From Perilla frutescens (lineage: Eukaryota > Streptophyta > Magnoliopsida > Lamiales > Lamiaceae), in assembly GCA_026008535.1 (NCBI GenBank), contig BRKX01000009.1, positions 30,880,501 to 30,944,500 on the forward strand: a stretch of DNA of 64,000 nt. The letters are read 5' to 3'. A program made the position numbers and the translations under genes. Below are positions 32,451 through 44,970 of the stretch, in pieces. The notes under the pieces were generated by a model, which had not been told where the DNA came from, made no database searches, and saw only the letters and a list, made by a program, of their open reading frames with translations. Numbering within the stretch: position 1 is the stretch's first letter; each line of letters starts with the position of its first letter.

Positions 32451-35400
32451 CTAGTGCAGCACGCCAAAGAGCTTTGAGCTTCCAAGAACCTGCAAACTTC
32501 TAGAAGAAAGAAGAGACACCACATAAACAGAATCTGCCTCCAGCCAAATAAAGTCTAGAGACAGCCTTCCAGCCCATTCCAACGCAACAAAGATCGCAAT
32601 CAACTCAGTAATAAAAGCAAATCCAATACCTTCATCCGTATGAAAACACCCAGTCATCATGAATTCTAAACACCCCTCCAGTCGCCATACTACCCGGAGC
32701 ACCTGTGCCGAACCATCCGTGTTAATTTTAATCCATCCAGATGGGGGCGGGCGCCAGATAATCGAAATGATAGATCTTGGCGGTGAAGGTCGAGGATCCA
32801 CCTTGAGGGCCTTCAAAGTGAGTAAATCTTTAATATCATTCCTCATAAACCCACGTTTCAATCCCAAAAATTGCATTTCTCTAAGAGCAACTCGTACCAT
32901 GGTAATCAAGATAAACGATGAAGGCAACAAACTCTCAAAAATCGCCTTATTTCTAAAAGTTCAAATACCCCACACCACCATAACAACCGCAACCTTCCAA
33001 AGATGAAGAATTTGAGAACTAAAATCGCATTGTATAAAACACACGAACGCCTCATGAAAAGAAGCAGCACGAATGACATCAAGACAAAAAATATCAAACA
33101 CCCAGCTCCATACCTCTGCAGCTAACAGACATCTCCAAAAAAGATGATCAAACGTCTCCATCGCACCTCTGCACATAAAACAAATCGTTGGACCAATGAA
33201 GCCATGCAGTGTGTCCATAGTGGGAATTCTAGAGAGCAAAAGACGCCAAAGGACCAAAGATCGACGCACAGGAATAAGAGCACTCCAAATCCATTTACCC
33301 CATCGAACAGAGGGAAAACGAATTCGATTATGGAGTCGGGCAATACGAGTAGTGACATTTCCATGTAAAGAATGAGACCAAATACGTTCATCTTCGCCCG
33401 GCGCCAAAGGAACTCTGAGGATATTATTAACAACCTCTGGGAAAACACGAATAAAAGAATTTGTAAATCGCCACACGCCATTTTGTAAAAATTCTCCGAC
33501 TTTATCAGATAAATTTACATGCATGGCCAAAGGGATATGAAGACGATCAACAATGATGTATCCTAACCAATTGTCGTGCCAGAAATCAACTGTGGACCCA
33601 TTCCCAACAATACACATTGAATCCTTCACCAGGGATTGAGACAATTGCCTTATCCCAAGTTAAAATGTCGAATATGTCGAATATGCCACCCTTTTTGTAA
33701 GGCACGGTGATGACATAAACCGAGACCGCAAAAGTTGAAAAACATAAGAATCCGAGACAAGAACATTCCAAGCCAACTTAGACAATAAGCCATGATTTAA
33801 TTATTTAAAAGAAGATAAACCAAGACCACCCTCTTCCTCAACAGCACACGTACGCGCCCAACTCACAACAGAATAGGATCGAACATTGGGATCCCCTTTC
33901 CATAAAAAATTCCGAGCCGCAGTGTCAAGTTTTGAAACCAAGGACGCTGGGCAAGTATACACCAACATAGAATGAATAGCCGAACTCAAAATCACCGACT
34001 TAATCAAACAAAGTTGACCAGTCATGGAGAGCGTGTTATCATGCCATCGATCAAATTTCGCCAGGATTTTATCAGCAAGTCTTCGCAAGTGAATAACCTT
34101 TGGAATCCTCTGAAAAATAAGAACACCTAAATAATCTGTCGGGAATGAACCAATGGTGAATCCTAATTTCATTTGAAGATATGCTTTGATCCTTGGCTAA
34201 GTACCATTCCCATAGAAGACTCTTGATTTTATCGTGCTACAGACCTGGCCCGAAACTCGAGCATATGAATCCATAACTTTTTTCAACGCTCGGATATTAG
34301 CTTTAGACGCACGATGAAAAATTAGAACATCATCAGCATATAAAATATGCGTTGGAAAACTAACTCCACGGCCATAAGACATCGACATTAACTTCTTACA
34401 ATTCTCCGCATAATGCAACATATAATGTACCAATTCTACAGCAATACAAAAAAAAAGGAGATAGAGGATCCCCTTCTCGAACTCCTTTAGTGCAAGTAAA
34501 ATACCCCTTAGGCGAATCATTTATCGAAATAGAAAGCTGAGCCGAAGATAAAATAGCTTGAATGCAATCACAAAATTTTTCGGGGAATCCGAACTGCCGT
34601 AAAACTCTTTGAAGGAAAGGCCATTCCATGGTATTGAAATCTTTAGTAATATCCAACTTCAGAGCCATATTGATACCATCATGCGTACGACTTAGAGTAT
34701 TAACACCTTCAGATGCCAACACAATAGCCTCGTGGATTTGCCGCCCATGAATGAAACCAAATTGATTCTTAGAAACAATGTTAGACGCCACCCCATTTAA
34801 TCTTGTTCACAGAACCTTAGTAAAAATTTTGAAATAAAAATTACTCAAGCTAATCAGCCGAAAATCCTCCACCATAAGAGCACGGACCTTCTTAGGAATA
34901 AGCACAATGAAACCCGAAATCAAACCAGAAGAAATGCATTTGAATTTAAAAAAACTCCACCACGGCCTTATATATGTCTTTGGCAATAATATCCCAAGCC
35001 ACATGAAAAAACTTTACAGAGTAGCCATCCGGACCTGCAGCACTACTTGTATCAAGGCTAAACACAGCATTTTTAACTTCATCCAAAGAAGGAATGTGAA
35101 CCAGTTCATGACATTGCCGATCAGTGACCAACTTAGGGATAAGTTGATCCACCAATGCAAAATCGACATTAATAGGCTTCGAACTAGAGAAGAGCTTTTC
35201 ATAATATGAAATTACATTATTAGCAATACGATCCTGGTCTGCCACAATATCTCCCTTAATTGATAGGACATCAATAGCCGCTTTAGCTCGTCTCATCCTT
35301 ATACTGTCATGAAAATTTTTTGTGTTTTGATCCCCGTCCTTCAACCGGTCAATACGGCTCTGTTGTTGCATATGCGACGATTTCACTAAAAGCAAACCAT

Positions 35401-36372
35401 TCAATTAAGCTTGAATAGCGATTTCATCATCTAATCTTTTATCTGAATATCCATGCAACGAAATCTCCTCCTGAACATCTCCTAGATTCCTCTCAAGATC
35501 ACCAATTCGATTGTTAAAATTCTCAAATACCTTAGTATTCCACTCCTTTAACTCCATCTTAAGCCTTTTAAGTTTAATCATAACAACCTGAATATGACTA
35601 TGAGAATCACAAACCAGGGAGATGAAAGAATCGTGATTAGTCCACATATTCCAAAATCTAAAAGGTCTGGGACCTGATACAGTAGAATCCTTACAAATTA
35701 CAAATCACCACAAGAGGGGAATGATTTGAGCAGATTCTCGGCAACAAAGTAGCCGAGACATTCAACAACAATCCTGAAAATCCTTCGAGACCAAAGTACG
35801 ATCAAGTTTACTCTCAGTGAGGTGAGGAAAAAATCTTCTGCTCGACCACGAAGAAAACAACCCATTATTAATAATCTCAATCAGCTCCAAATGAAGTTGT
35901 TAAAATCTAAACAAGCTTGAGGAGAGGGCGTCGAACGACAACGACGCTCATGTGATCCACGAATAGCGTTAATATCACCCATAATAATGAATTTTCCTTG
36001 AAGAATGTTGAGATCAGACCACAATCTACGTTGTTGCATGTAAGAGAAAGAGCCATGCACCACCACCACAACTCCAGAAAAAAACTTAGTCTTTATATTG
36101 AGCATGGCACATTGATCGGAGTCAAATAAAATTGATGTGTCAACGTGCCTCGCATCAAAGATCTAAATATTTGATTGCCGAACACCCCTCTTATTTTGAA
36201 ATATCAGAATAACACCAATAGAGCGCCAATAAGAGCTCGAAATTTTTTCAAATTTCACACGAGGTTCAATCAATCCAAGAACATCAGGTTTAAACACCTG
36301 AACATGTTTACGTAGCACATTACGAGATACCTCTGTGCCAATCCCGTAAATATTCCACGTCATAACATTCAT
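32451..36372 (-). pseudogene. LINE ORF2: endonuclease, reverse transcriptase, RNase H (broken)
   Basis: The start at 36372 reads MNVMTWNIYGIG and KPDVLGLIEPRV, an apurinic-type (EEP) endonuclease N-terminus with the metal-binding E; IIMGDINAIRG follows near 35990. RT parts: SSAAGPDGYSVKFFHVAWDI near 35050, FISGFIVLIPKK near 34890, NQFGFIHGRQIHEAIVLASE near 34760, LKLDITKDFNTMEWPFLQRV, GDPLSPFFL and the LYADDVLIF catalytic box near 34330 (intact in ADD). A zinc-ribbon region typical of plant LINEs (WSALIPVRRSLVLWRLL, CFMCRGAMETFDHLFWRC) and an RNase H start (WIKINTDGSAQ near 32790) follow. At least six frame changes or stops. Confidence 0.9.
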
Positions 36373-38110
36373 TATTTATTATGAGACGAACGCAAGTGAT
36401 TACAATCACCCGCCTCCCCAGACGAATCGTTTAAAGCTGAAATCATATCCATATTCTTCAAAGCACGTGAATGGGGATCCGCAATAATATAAGTCATCAA
36501 CTCATGTACAACCTCCTTTAAAGGCTGATTATCATCACCAACTAAGCTCGCCAAATCCGAACAAGCTACTGATTCCTCCTCGTCAATGACCGGACAAACA
36601 TGAACACCCTCACCACCTGAAATTTTCTCTCGATCATAATTAACATTCCCAACGACCAACTGTCTGTCAAAATGATCATTATCAACTGTCGTAACCAACT
36701 GCCCTCCATCATCCTCTCTTACAGCCTGTAAATTATCATTCACCTTATTGGCAGTATTACTATTATCAATGACTGAAGAATACTTCTCATTCAAAGAATC
36801 AGAATTAGAACTGTGTTGATCACTTACCAAGGCCAGCTTCTCCTGAACAACAGGCTGCTTCTCCACCAAATCAGGGTGGCTCACGACTTGTGGAACTCCT
36901 TTCTCAGCCTCAGGCGAATTGACATGCACGACCTCTCTAGAATCCGGCACGGAACAGTAACTGTTAACCAATTATCAAAAGCATTCCCTCCCTCTTCCAA
37001 CACCGAGAAAGAATTAGAGACCAGAATTTCCCTCGAATTCCCATTATTCTCCTTCTCGTGCCCAGCTTTCCCAAAAGATTTCACAATCCAATCTTTTGTG
37101 GACGGCCCAACTTTTATCGACTCATCTCCTTTTCAGCCAGTATCAACCTTCACAGCTCACACCTTTGACCCGTCCTTTGAAACCACAACTTCTCCCTCCT
37201 TCAGCGACGTATCCTTACCAGCATTAGCAAATCGACATTTACTCGTGGCATGACCCACAACTTGGCATGATGAACAAAAAAGGGGAACATTCTCATAATA
37301 AACATCGACAAAAAATGATGATTCACCTATGTCTATCATGACCGACGTTTGTAACACCTGGGATAGGTCCACCTCAATCAACATCCTCGCGAAGTGTCCC
37401 ACCATACCATGCAAAGAATTACCATCAATTTTCAGAGGTGTACCCACCGATCGTGCGATCCCGACAAAGACTTCTTCATGCCAATACTCAATGAGAAGAT
37501 TATAAAGTCGAACCCAGAAATGAGCTAAAGAAGACTTAATCTTATACGGAGTAAAGTCAGGGACCCAATCCCTAATCTTGAGAAAACCCGGCCGAAGACT
37601 CCAAGATTGTGACTGTCGGATCTTGGCTTGATCCTCCGCACATGAAAAATTCAGCGTGAAAAACCTCTTTCCTAGCGAAATTAACCTCCACTCCTTCAAT
37701 GGCGTCCACAACGAATTCAATTTAGGTTTTAAATCACTCGTTGTCCAGGGTTTGTCCCCCTTAAACATTATAAGGCGACCAATCAACGCATATTGAAACT
37801 TGCATAATTGCGATTCATACAAATCTGCAGGAATAGATATGGAATGGAAGTCGCCTCTTTTTACAGGCTGAATGTGTGATAACAATGTGGTGAAAACATC
37901 AGGATGATGATCCTGCAATGCCGAATTGACAATCGACACAAAAGATTTACGTACCGGAACCCTATTTTGGGAATTAGGGTTTTGTGAATTCTCATGCAGT
38001 TCGTCAGATTTTTCCAAGATTCTTGAGGATATCTTGGGGTTATTGATGTCCAATGATCGTGAGGATTCATTGGCTTTAGAAATATCGCCGAAAAGTGGCG
38101 GAAGAGACAT
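36372..38110 (-). pseudogene. LINE ORF1 (nucleic-acid-binding protein), frameshifted
   Basis: Would bind LINE RNA. It begins at the ATG at 38108-38110 (MSLPPLFGDISK). It contains a DUF4283-like region (FQYALIGRLIMFKGDKPWT, WSLRPGFLKIRDWVPDF, ARSVGTPLKID) and a CCHC knuckle (CSSCQVVGHATSKC, near 37230). The first open part ends at 37157, and the acidic C-terminal part continues in another frame at 36372-36971. Its TAA stop overlaps the ORF2 start as TAATG. Confidence 0.85.
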
Positions 38111-39199
38111 AAAAGAAGAGTTTATGGCGATCGGCGATATTGAGAAAAAAAGGTGAGAGAAGAGAGCATTTTTTCAAAAAAAAAAAAAAAAGAATTGTAC
38201 TTGTTAGAATAGTCAAAAAATCCAAACTTTCTTAAGTTTAATAAATTTTAGTTAATTATTTAAAAGTGTTCAATTTATCTTATATTGTCTCATTGGTAAT
38301 AATAAATTTTTGAGACTAATATAATAGTTAAGTATCCATTATATTTATAAATAATAATTCATATTTATTATTTTTAAATATTATTCGTAATTAATTAATT
38401 AATTTTTTCTAGTGAATAATTAATTGTACTTTTAAATAATAATTATTATTGTATTATAATTTTAATGTATTTTACACATAACGTAATAATTTATTAAAAT
38501 TTAATAAATTAAACATACAAATTAGTTATGTGTATGATAAAAAAATAATTTCTAATTAATATTGAAAATAATATAGTATATAATGGATTTTAATTTTTAA
38601 TTATAAACTATATTTATTTATTATGTGAGTAAAAATAATTTAATTCATCATGATATTTAGTATGAAACACAAAGTAAGACTATTTAACCACATTTTCACC
38701 ATGATATATATATATATATATATAATTTTTAAAATAATTTAATTAAATACTTTTATAATCTTTCTTCATATTAAATTTATATTAGAGATATAATTTTTAT
38801 ACAGATAATTTATCAATATTATATATATTTCAAAATATATAATTTTATAACTATTATATAGATATATAATTTTAAAATTTTAAATTATAATTTTAATGAC
38901 GGATCTAGTGACGGAGCGACGGATGTAGCGATAGGCCCCCCGTCGCTAGCGGGCGACAGTTAATTCCATCTCCAAACTTGTCGCTCAAGTCCGTAGCTGG
39001 CTACGGATCTAGCGACGGGATTTCCCGTCGCTAGGTCCATCGCTAAGTCTGGCGATGGGCGATCCACCGTCGTGCGTGGATTAACTACTAGTGATTTAGC
39101 GACGGAGTTGTTCCCGTCACTAGAGGCTTTAGCGACGGGGTCGTACAATTCTAGCGATGGAAAACCCCGTCGCTAAATCGAGATTTTTTTGTAGTGGTT

Positions 39200-40397
39200 C
39201 CACGATTAGATTTATGAATTTTTCTTCCATTTTTTTCGTCAATTTTAATTTGTTATGTTTTAGTTTAATTTCATTATTTTTTTTAGGGTTCCATCCAATT
39301 AGGGTTTATAATTAGTTTTTAGTATTTAATTTTCAAAGAAATGATTATTATGGCTGATTATTTTAAAAATATGATTTATAATTTTTAAAATTTCAATATG
39401 TTGTTCATAGATGAGACTATATCGATTATGTTATAATTAATTTTTATTTTTATAATATCTATTATTAAACTTGTGAATTTGATCTTGAAATACGAGTTGA
39501 AACACCAAATCTGAAATAGAGGATCTCATCCCTCTTAAACAGCCCCGCTTCCTTTAGAATTAGTTGTTTTTTTATCATTGTTGTATGGAAATGGCTCAAT
39601 TCAAATATAAAATTTCCATGTTAATTTTGTATTTATTTAACACATATGTTCTCAAAATTACCTTGTTGGGATGGAATTGAAAATGAATGAAATGTTAAAT
39701 TATAATTTGTTGAAGATTGGGATATAAGTGGAATTAACATTGTTGATAGCTTAGGATAAAAATGTACACTTGTGTGAGATCGTCTAACAGATCTCTTATG
39801 TTAGACGGATCTCCCTATTTGAGCCATCAGATAGTGGGCCCCCCCTTTCATTCTCTTCTCTCTCTCCATACTCCTTTTCCTTTGTTTAGCTCTTTTTTCA
39901 TTTTTTAATTTTTTATTTTATATAAATATATAATTAATTTTTTTAAATTAATTTAAAAGTCCACATTATGATTTATGTAGAAAATAAATCATTTATTTTT
40001 TAAATTAATTCAAAAGTCGTATTGTAATTTATGTTAAAAATAATTCATTTTTTTTCTTAGTATGTGAAAATACTTCATAGTTGATGATACCTCAATTCAT
40101 ATTAAGCAAGGTTGTAGAACCCACTAGGTGCTAGTCGGGTGACCGATGGGGGCCTAGCGCCTAGGTTGTCTAGGTGGGCCTAGACGGAATCTAGATGATT
40201 TTCTAATTTTTATAATATATTATTATATATTGCTATTTATAAATTATTTTTTTCAATTATCCTACATCCCACATTGATTATACAAAAAAAATTGAAATGA
40301 AGGTTGTTGTATAAAAGCTTTTTTTTAACTCTTTTTCAACATTTCCTACATCCACATTGGTTTTAGAATGAAAATTGGATGGGGGTTGTAGTATAAG
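39200..40397. other. AT-rich intergenic DNA, no gene recognised
   Basis: Holds a 55-bp stretch near 39480-39545 that is the approximate inverse of 31393-31446 (GATGAGATC, CTATT, AGATTTG, TTTCAA), so the CACTA element may have entered an older inverted-repeat element. A second dispersed-repeat phrase lies at 39769-39825. Two diverged copies of a CCTACATCCCACATTG unit occur at 40260-40276 and 40343-40360, with a third after the hAT element at 41569. Confidence 0.5.
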
Positions 40398-41504
40398 CAA
40401 GGATGAAAATATCGCGAAATATCGCGGATATATCGCGGATATATCGCGGATATTGACATTGCGATACGGATATTGGGGGGAATATCGTTTTTCCCGAGTA
40501 TCGACGAGAAATCGCAATATATCGCAATATATCGCAAGATATCGCAAAATATCGCAATATATCGCGATTTTTTAAATATTTCTATAATATATTTTGATTT
40601 TTATTTAATACTATATATTTTTGTGATCTTTTTCAGGTCTTCAATGTAATTATTTGAGTTGCAATATTATTTGCTTTTTAAAGACATTTACTTTGCAAAA
40701 AAATATAAGAGAAATAAGACCGGGAAATCAACGGATGTCTTAGAAAGAAAAGTAAGATGCACGTGCACGGACTTTATTTTTTCATTTTTTCAGTTAGAGG
40801 ACATGATGGACAAATCACTAAAAATTTTCTCCCCATATATCACATGAAATTGAAATCTAAGATTGAATATAAATTATTTGCCAAATCTTGATTCTATGAA
40901 TATAGGTGACACTGATCATAGTGATATGTCCCAAGATTCATAGGAGTTCACAAATTGGTTGGACTACTCAAAATATGTATCAACAAAATAATTGGGTCAG
41001 TGGACATTATCTAATTCATGGTGAAGTTGTTGGAAGAAATTAAGAAACATATCAAGTGCATCTGCATAATTATATCCATAATTACTCGAACGTGATAAGT
41101 TGGTACCAATATGGTTTAGAATAAGATGACATTCCATCTACTATTTGAATCTCATAGATCCTCATTTTGGTATTAATTGTACTTTATAATGTTTATTTAG
41201 TCATTTTATATTGTATGATGTATTATTTTGTCAAATGTATTATCTCAGACGGTATTTATATAATGTATTATTTATATATTTGCTTTCAAAATACAATTCT
41301 ATCAAAAAAATTAGTGGAATATGTGCATAATAATATGTCATAATAGGTCCTAAAATTTCATGCTAAATTTCCAAGATTTTAATATGATTTCCGTCATTTT
41401 TTTCAATTTTATGCGATATCGATATGCGATATCGATATATCCATCGATATATCCGTAAAATTGAAGTTGCGATATATGTTGCGATAGCGATATTTTCATC
41501 CTTG
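40398..41504. mobile_element. hAT-type non-autonomous element (ATATCGCG-rich ends)
   Basis: 1107 bp with inverted ends CAAGGATGAAAATATCGC and a perfect 8-bp duplication AGTATAAG (40390-40397 and 41505-41512), the duplication length of hAT elements. The left subterminal region (40415-40570) is a dense series of ATATCGCGGAT/ATATCGCAA words, mirrored less densely at 41410-41490. The middle (about 41020-41150) may hold a decayed hAT transposase C-terminus (SWYQYGLE), a weak inference. No complete transposase. Confidence 0.9.
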
Positions 41505-41512
41505 AGTATAAG

Positions 41513-42665
41513 GAGTGTGTAATCTTAAATGAAAACTTCAAATTCATTTTTCAAATTTGTTCCCATTTTTCTACATCCCACATTGATTGTAGATTGAAAA
41601 AATGGGATGTAAGTTAATGTATAAAAGATTGGAGAAACCTTTTATAAACCATAATTGGGTGAGACCCTAATAAATAGTTGTAAACCGGATTAGATCCCAT
41701 GTGCCCTCCCGTGTTATATTTTGTGTGTCATGACTAGTTTTTTTATATACCTTAATTGAGGAAGGATGAGTCCTAATTAATAAAAAAAATTAATTAATAA
41801 ACCTTAGCGCAACATAAACAGAATCCAGAATCAACTGCGGGGATATCATGAATATTTTTATAGAAATAAACAGATGTTGCAATATAGTATTTATGGAAAT
41901 ATATATCATATATTTGGAATATGCTAATATTTAATCTTTTAAACGGAAAATAAATAGTAGAGCAATATAAAATATTACGAGGAATTTAATTCTAACGAGA
42001 ACAAATTCGATATGTTAGACGGAAAATTCAACTAACACTTTAAACAAAAATAATTAAATAATACTTTTTCAGTTTCATTTTGATTGTTGTTTTAGTTTTT
42101 TTTTTTTTTTTTAATCTAGAATTAACAATTTATTATATGGACTAATATACACATTCCTCATATATGACATAAAATCTTATTTAATTATATTTTCCTAAAA
42201 AAGAGAGACAACATTTTCTCTCCATATATTTTTAGGGATTGTGATAGGGTTAAAATTGGAAGAAAAAGTGAAAATATATAAAATAACAAATATTTTCACA
42301 CAAAATAAAAAAAATTAAAAAAATAATCATAATAAAATGAAGGGGTGTCTTTTTAGTTTATACTTTCACAAAATAGTGTTATATTCATGTAAATTTCTTT
42401 TTACCATTTATATTCAATAAGAGTCTGTTTGGTTGACAGAAAAGTAAAATTATCAGGGAATATGATTCTGAGGAAAATGAATAGTAGCAGATTAATTATC
42501 TATTTGGTAAAATTCCAGTAAACTATAAGAATTCTTATCCCAATGTTTGGTTCAAATTAATATTAAGGAATGTAATCATCAAAATTACTGTTCATTATAA
42601 ACAATGATATGTCCTTGTATATATTATGTTTATTCGCGAACTAAACTAAAATAATGGAACGCTAC

Positions 42666-42683
<18 letters not shown>
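41513..42683. other. AT-rich intergenic DNA, no gene recognised
   Basis: Includes the third CCTACATCCCACATTG-type unit (about 41567-41640) with GTATAAAAGATTGG downstream, a poly-T run at 42098-42111 and otherwise featureless AT-rich DNA. No coding or RNA gene is supported. Confidence 0.5.
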
Positions 42684-42704
<21 letters not shown>

Positions 42705-43837
42705 TGTGATCATGTGAGAACCACATCCCTTGTGAAAACTGAGAACCAATTCCAGCCACAGATCTTGCTTATTTGGACGGCCAAGATACTCTCCAAGATT
42801 TAAAAAATACGGTGTCATTCTTCTAATATTATCAACTTTTTAATGAACTAGGGGTATTTTTGTAATTTAGAAACTCTATTATTTTTGGAATGAAATCTCT
42901 CTTTCCTTTGTTGTTTTCCTTTCTGAATATGTTTTCTTTTTTCATATAGATTTTGTTGTGTTTATGTTCCAGATTTCAGTCGATTCCTTTCGTAATCTAT
43001 TCTTCTTAACCATTCTTCACACGATTTTCCATGGAGTTTTTGTTGTTCGATGCTCTTGGATGGATTTCTGTGATTTTTTATCCGTTTTTGTTTTAGATTT
43101 GTTCAATAAGATTGATGAAGCTGATGAAATTGATGAATCTGAGATTTTTTCACGCGATTCTCTTCGATTTCTTTTCGATTTTGTTGTTCTTATGTAATCT
43201 AAATTCTAGACGATTTATCTTAATCGTCGTTCACGCCAGTTCCCCTAGAGTTTTGGTTGTTCATTGTTCTTGGATGATGATGCTGAGTAAAAATATTTTT
43301 GTTGTACTTTTCCTACGATTTTCTTCGATTTTATTGTGTTTTATGTTGATTAAGCTGATTAAGTTGAGCTTTTTATTTTTGAGGATCAACATGTATTTTT
43401 AGCACTAGTGTAATTAGTTTTAGCACTGCTTGTAACCTATTTTAGTACCACTGTGAACAATTTTAGCATTATTAAGTATTAACGTGATTAGTTGTGTATT
43501 GATTCATGTGCAGATTGTGTTTCTACCACTTTGGAGATTTTACCTTTGTTTTCTGAATTTTACACACCTAAATGTGAACCATCCAAAAATTTTGTTGTAC
43601 TTTTTCCTGTTTATATTTTAGCACTGGTAGTTTATATTTTAGTACTTCCATTTTCTTTTTTAGCACTGTTAGTTAATGTTTGAATATTTTGGTAGGTGAT
43701 AGTGTTAGCATTTGTAGTTTTTTATTTACGATGAGAAAGACATAATAATAACAGAGATTTGTTAATTTTTACATAGTTACAGGTATTCAACGATTTTTGC
43801 ACACTTCATTTGAAAGGAAAATCATGGGAAGCTTGTG

Positions 43838-44939
43838 TGTAGTGCCCCGGTCCTGAAACACCGTGGAAATAGACGCCACGGGGGTTGGAATTAAGAAGCG
43901 GGAAAGAAAGGGGTAATCTAAGTAACAAAACCTCAACAGAGGACTCAAAATATCCAGATATGCTCTTTAATACATATACTAATCCAAAACACCAAGATCA
44001 GGATTCTTAGTGTTTTAACAAAAGAGTAGCATAAGTGCGGAAGCTTATTTCCCAAAAGAATATTAACAAAAGGAGATAATGGGAAATAGGTAAATAATAA
44101 AAGTCCATCTCTCAGCATCGTCACATACACGCGCCAGCCTACTCACCTGAAAAATATTTAAAAATATTTGGGCTGAGTACTAATGCACTAAGTGGGCAAG
44201 TTTTTACAATTCAAGTTATGCAAATCATTTTGTTAAAGTAATCTATCTGTGTTCATGCAGGTAGTGAACTTTAGGAGGTTTTAAAAGTTAGAAGCAACCT
44301 AAGTTCACCAAAACATTTTATCGTGAAGCGCTTAAGAGTATAACCCGTCACTGCCCGCAACCCAAACTACATCACCAGCGCATAACGTTGAGTATGGTCA
44401 TAGTATACCCAAAGAGTATAACCAATAAGTGTTTCATTTTAGTCTCACTGACAAGGAGTAGGGCATGACAAATAATGCATGCATACTGTAGCTACTCACA
44501 TTGACACAACGCTGGTATATGAGACTCCGACAACATACAGTAACACGTAAATATTTAACACAGATAGTCACATATGCAATTTTAACAAAGCAGAGCTTAA
44601 TAACTTGAAAGATACAATTTGCAAAGATATAATATAACCCACCTGGATAGAAGATAACTCTCAAATTCTGGGTTCAATCTGCTAAAATTCTGCCACTTCT
44701 TCTAGTCCTACAACAACCGACATTGACTTAGTTTAACTAAAGGGTCCATATTATAACTCAACCCGTAGCTTCCTTTTAATATTTATTTGTTCAAATCTAT
44801 TATTTACTTAGACATTTAAAATAATTATTTTTCGAAGATATAAACTTTAATTCACTAATTACTTTTGGTGCATAATTAAATCAATTGCCTTAACTAAAAG
44901 AAATATAAATCAATAGTGTTTGGTGATTATATACAAATG

Positions 44940-44970
<31 letters not shown>

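Larger units (their letters stand above)
32123..38207 (-). mobile_element. L1-like LINE (minus strand), about 6.1 kb, decayed
   Basis: Near-full-length non-LTR element between two 16-bp TSDs. On the minus strand the order is ORF1 with a zinc knuckle, then ORF2 with endonuclease, RT, a C-terminal zinc-binding region and RNase H, the plant L1-like layout. The 3' side (near 32123) has no clear poly(A) tail; instead a 16-A run (38176-38191, plus strand) lies at the 5' end. Frameshifts and stops occur in both ORFs. It lies inside the CACTA element, so it is the younger insertion. Confidence 0.92.
31447..39196. mobile_element. CACTA (En/Spm-type) element with a LINE inside
   Basis: Left end CACTATAAAAAAAGTC and right end, reversed, CACTACAAAAAAATCTC, with a 3-bp GTT duplication (31444-31446 and 39197-39199). 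Both ends carry many subterminal GCGACGGG/CCCGTCGCTAG motifs (31470-31690 and 38898-39180), the pattern typical of CACTA transposase-binding ends. After subtracting the LINE only about 1.65 kb of AT-rich DNA remains and no transposase is seen, so it is non-autonomous. Confidence 0.92.

Noticed and set aside
40260..41640. Cassandra-type TRIM suggested by CCCACATTG phrases
   Set aside because: No 5S-rRNA-like sequence, PBS or paired LTR ends could be found.
42958..43402. Overlapping F/L-rich plus-strand frames in the TIR element
   Set aside because: T-rich composition gives low-complexity hydrophobic translations; no start context, splice structure or homology recognised.
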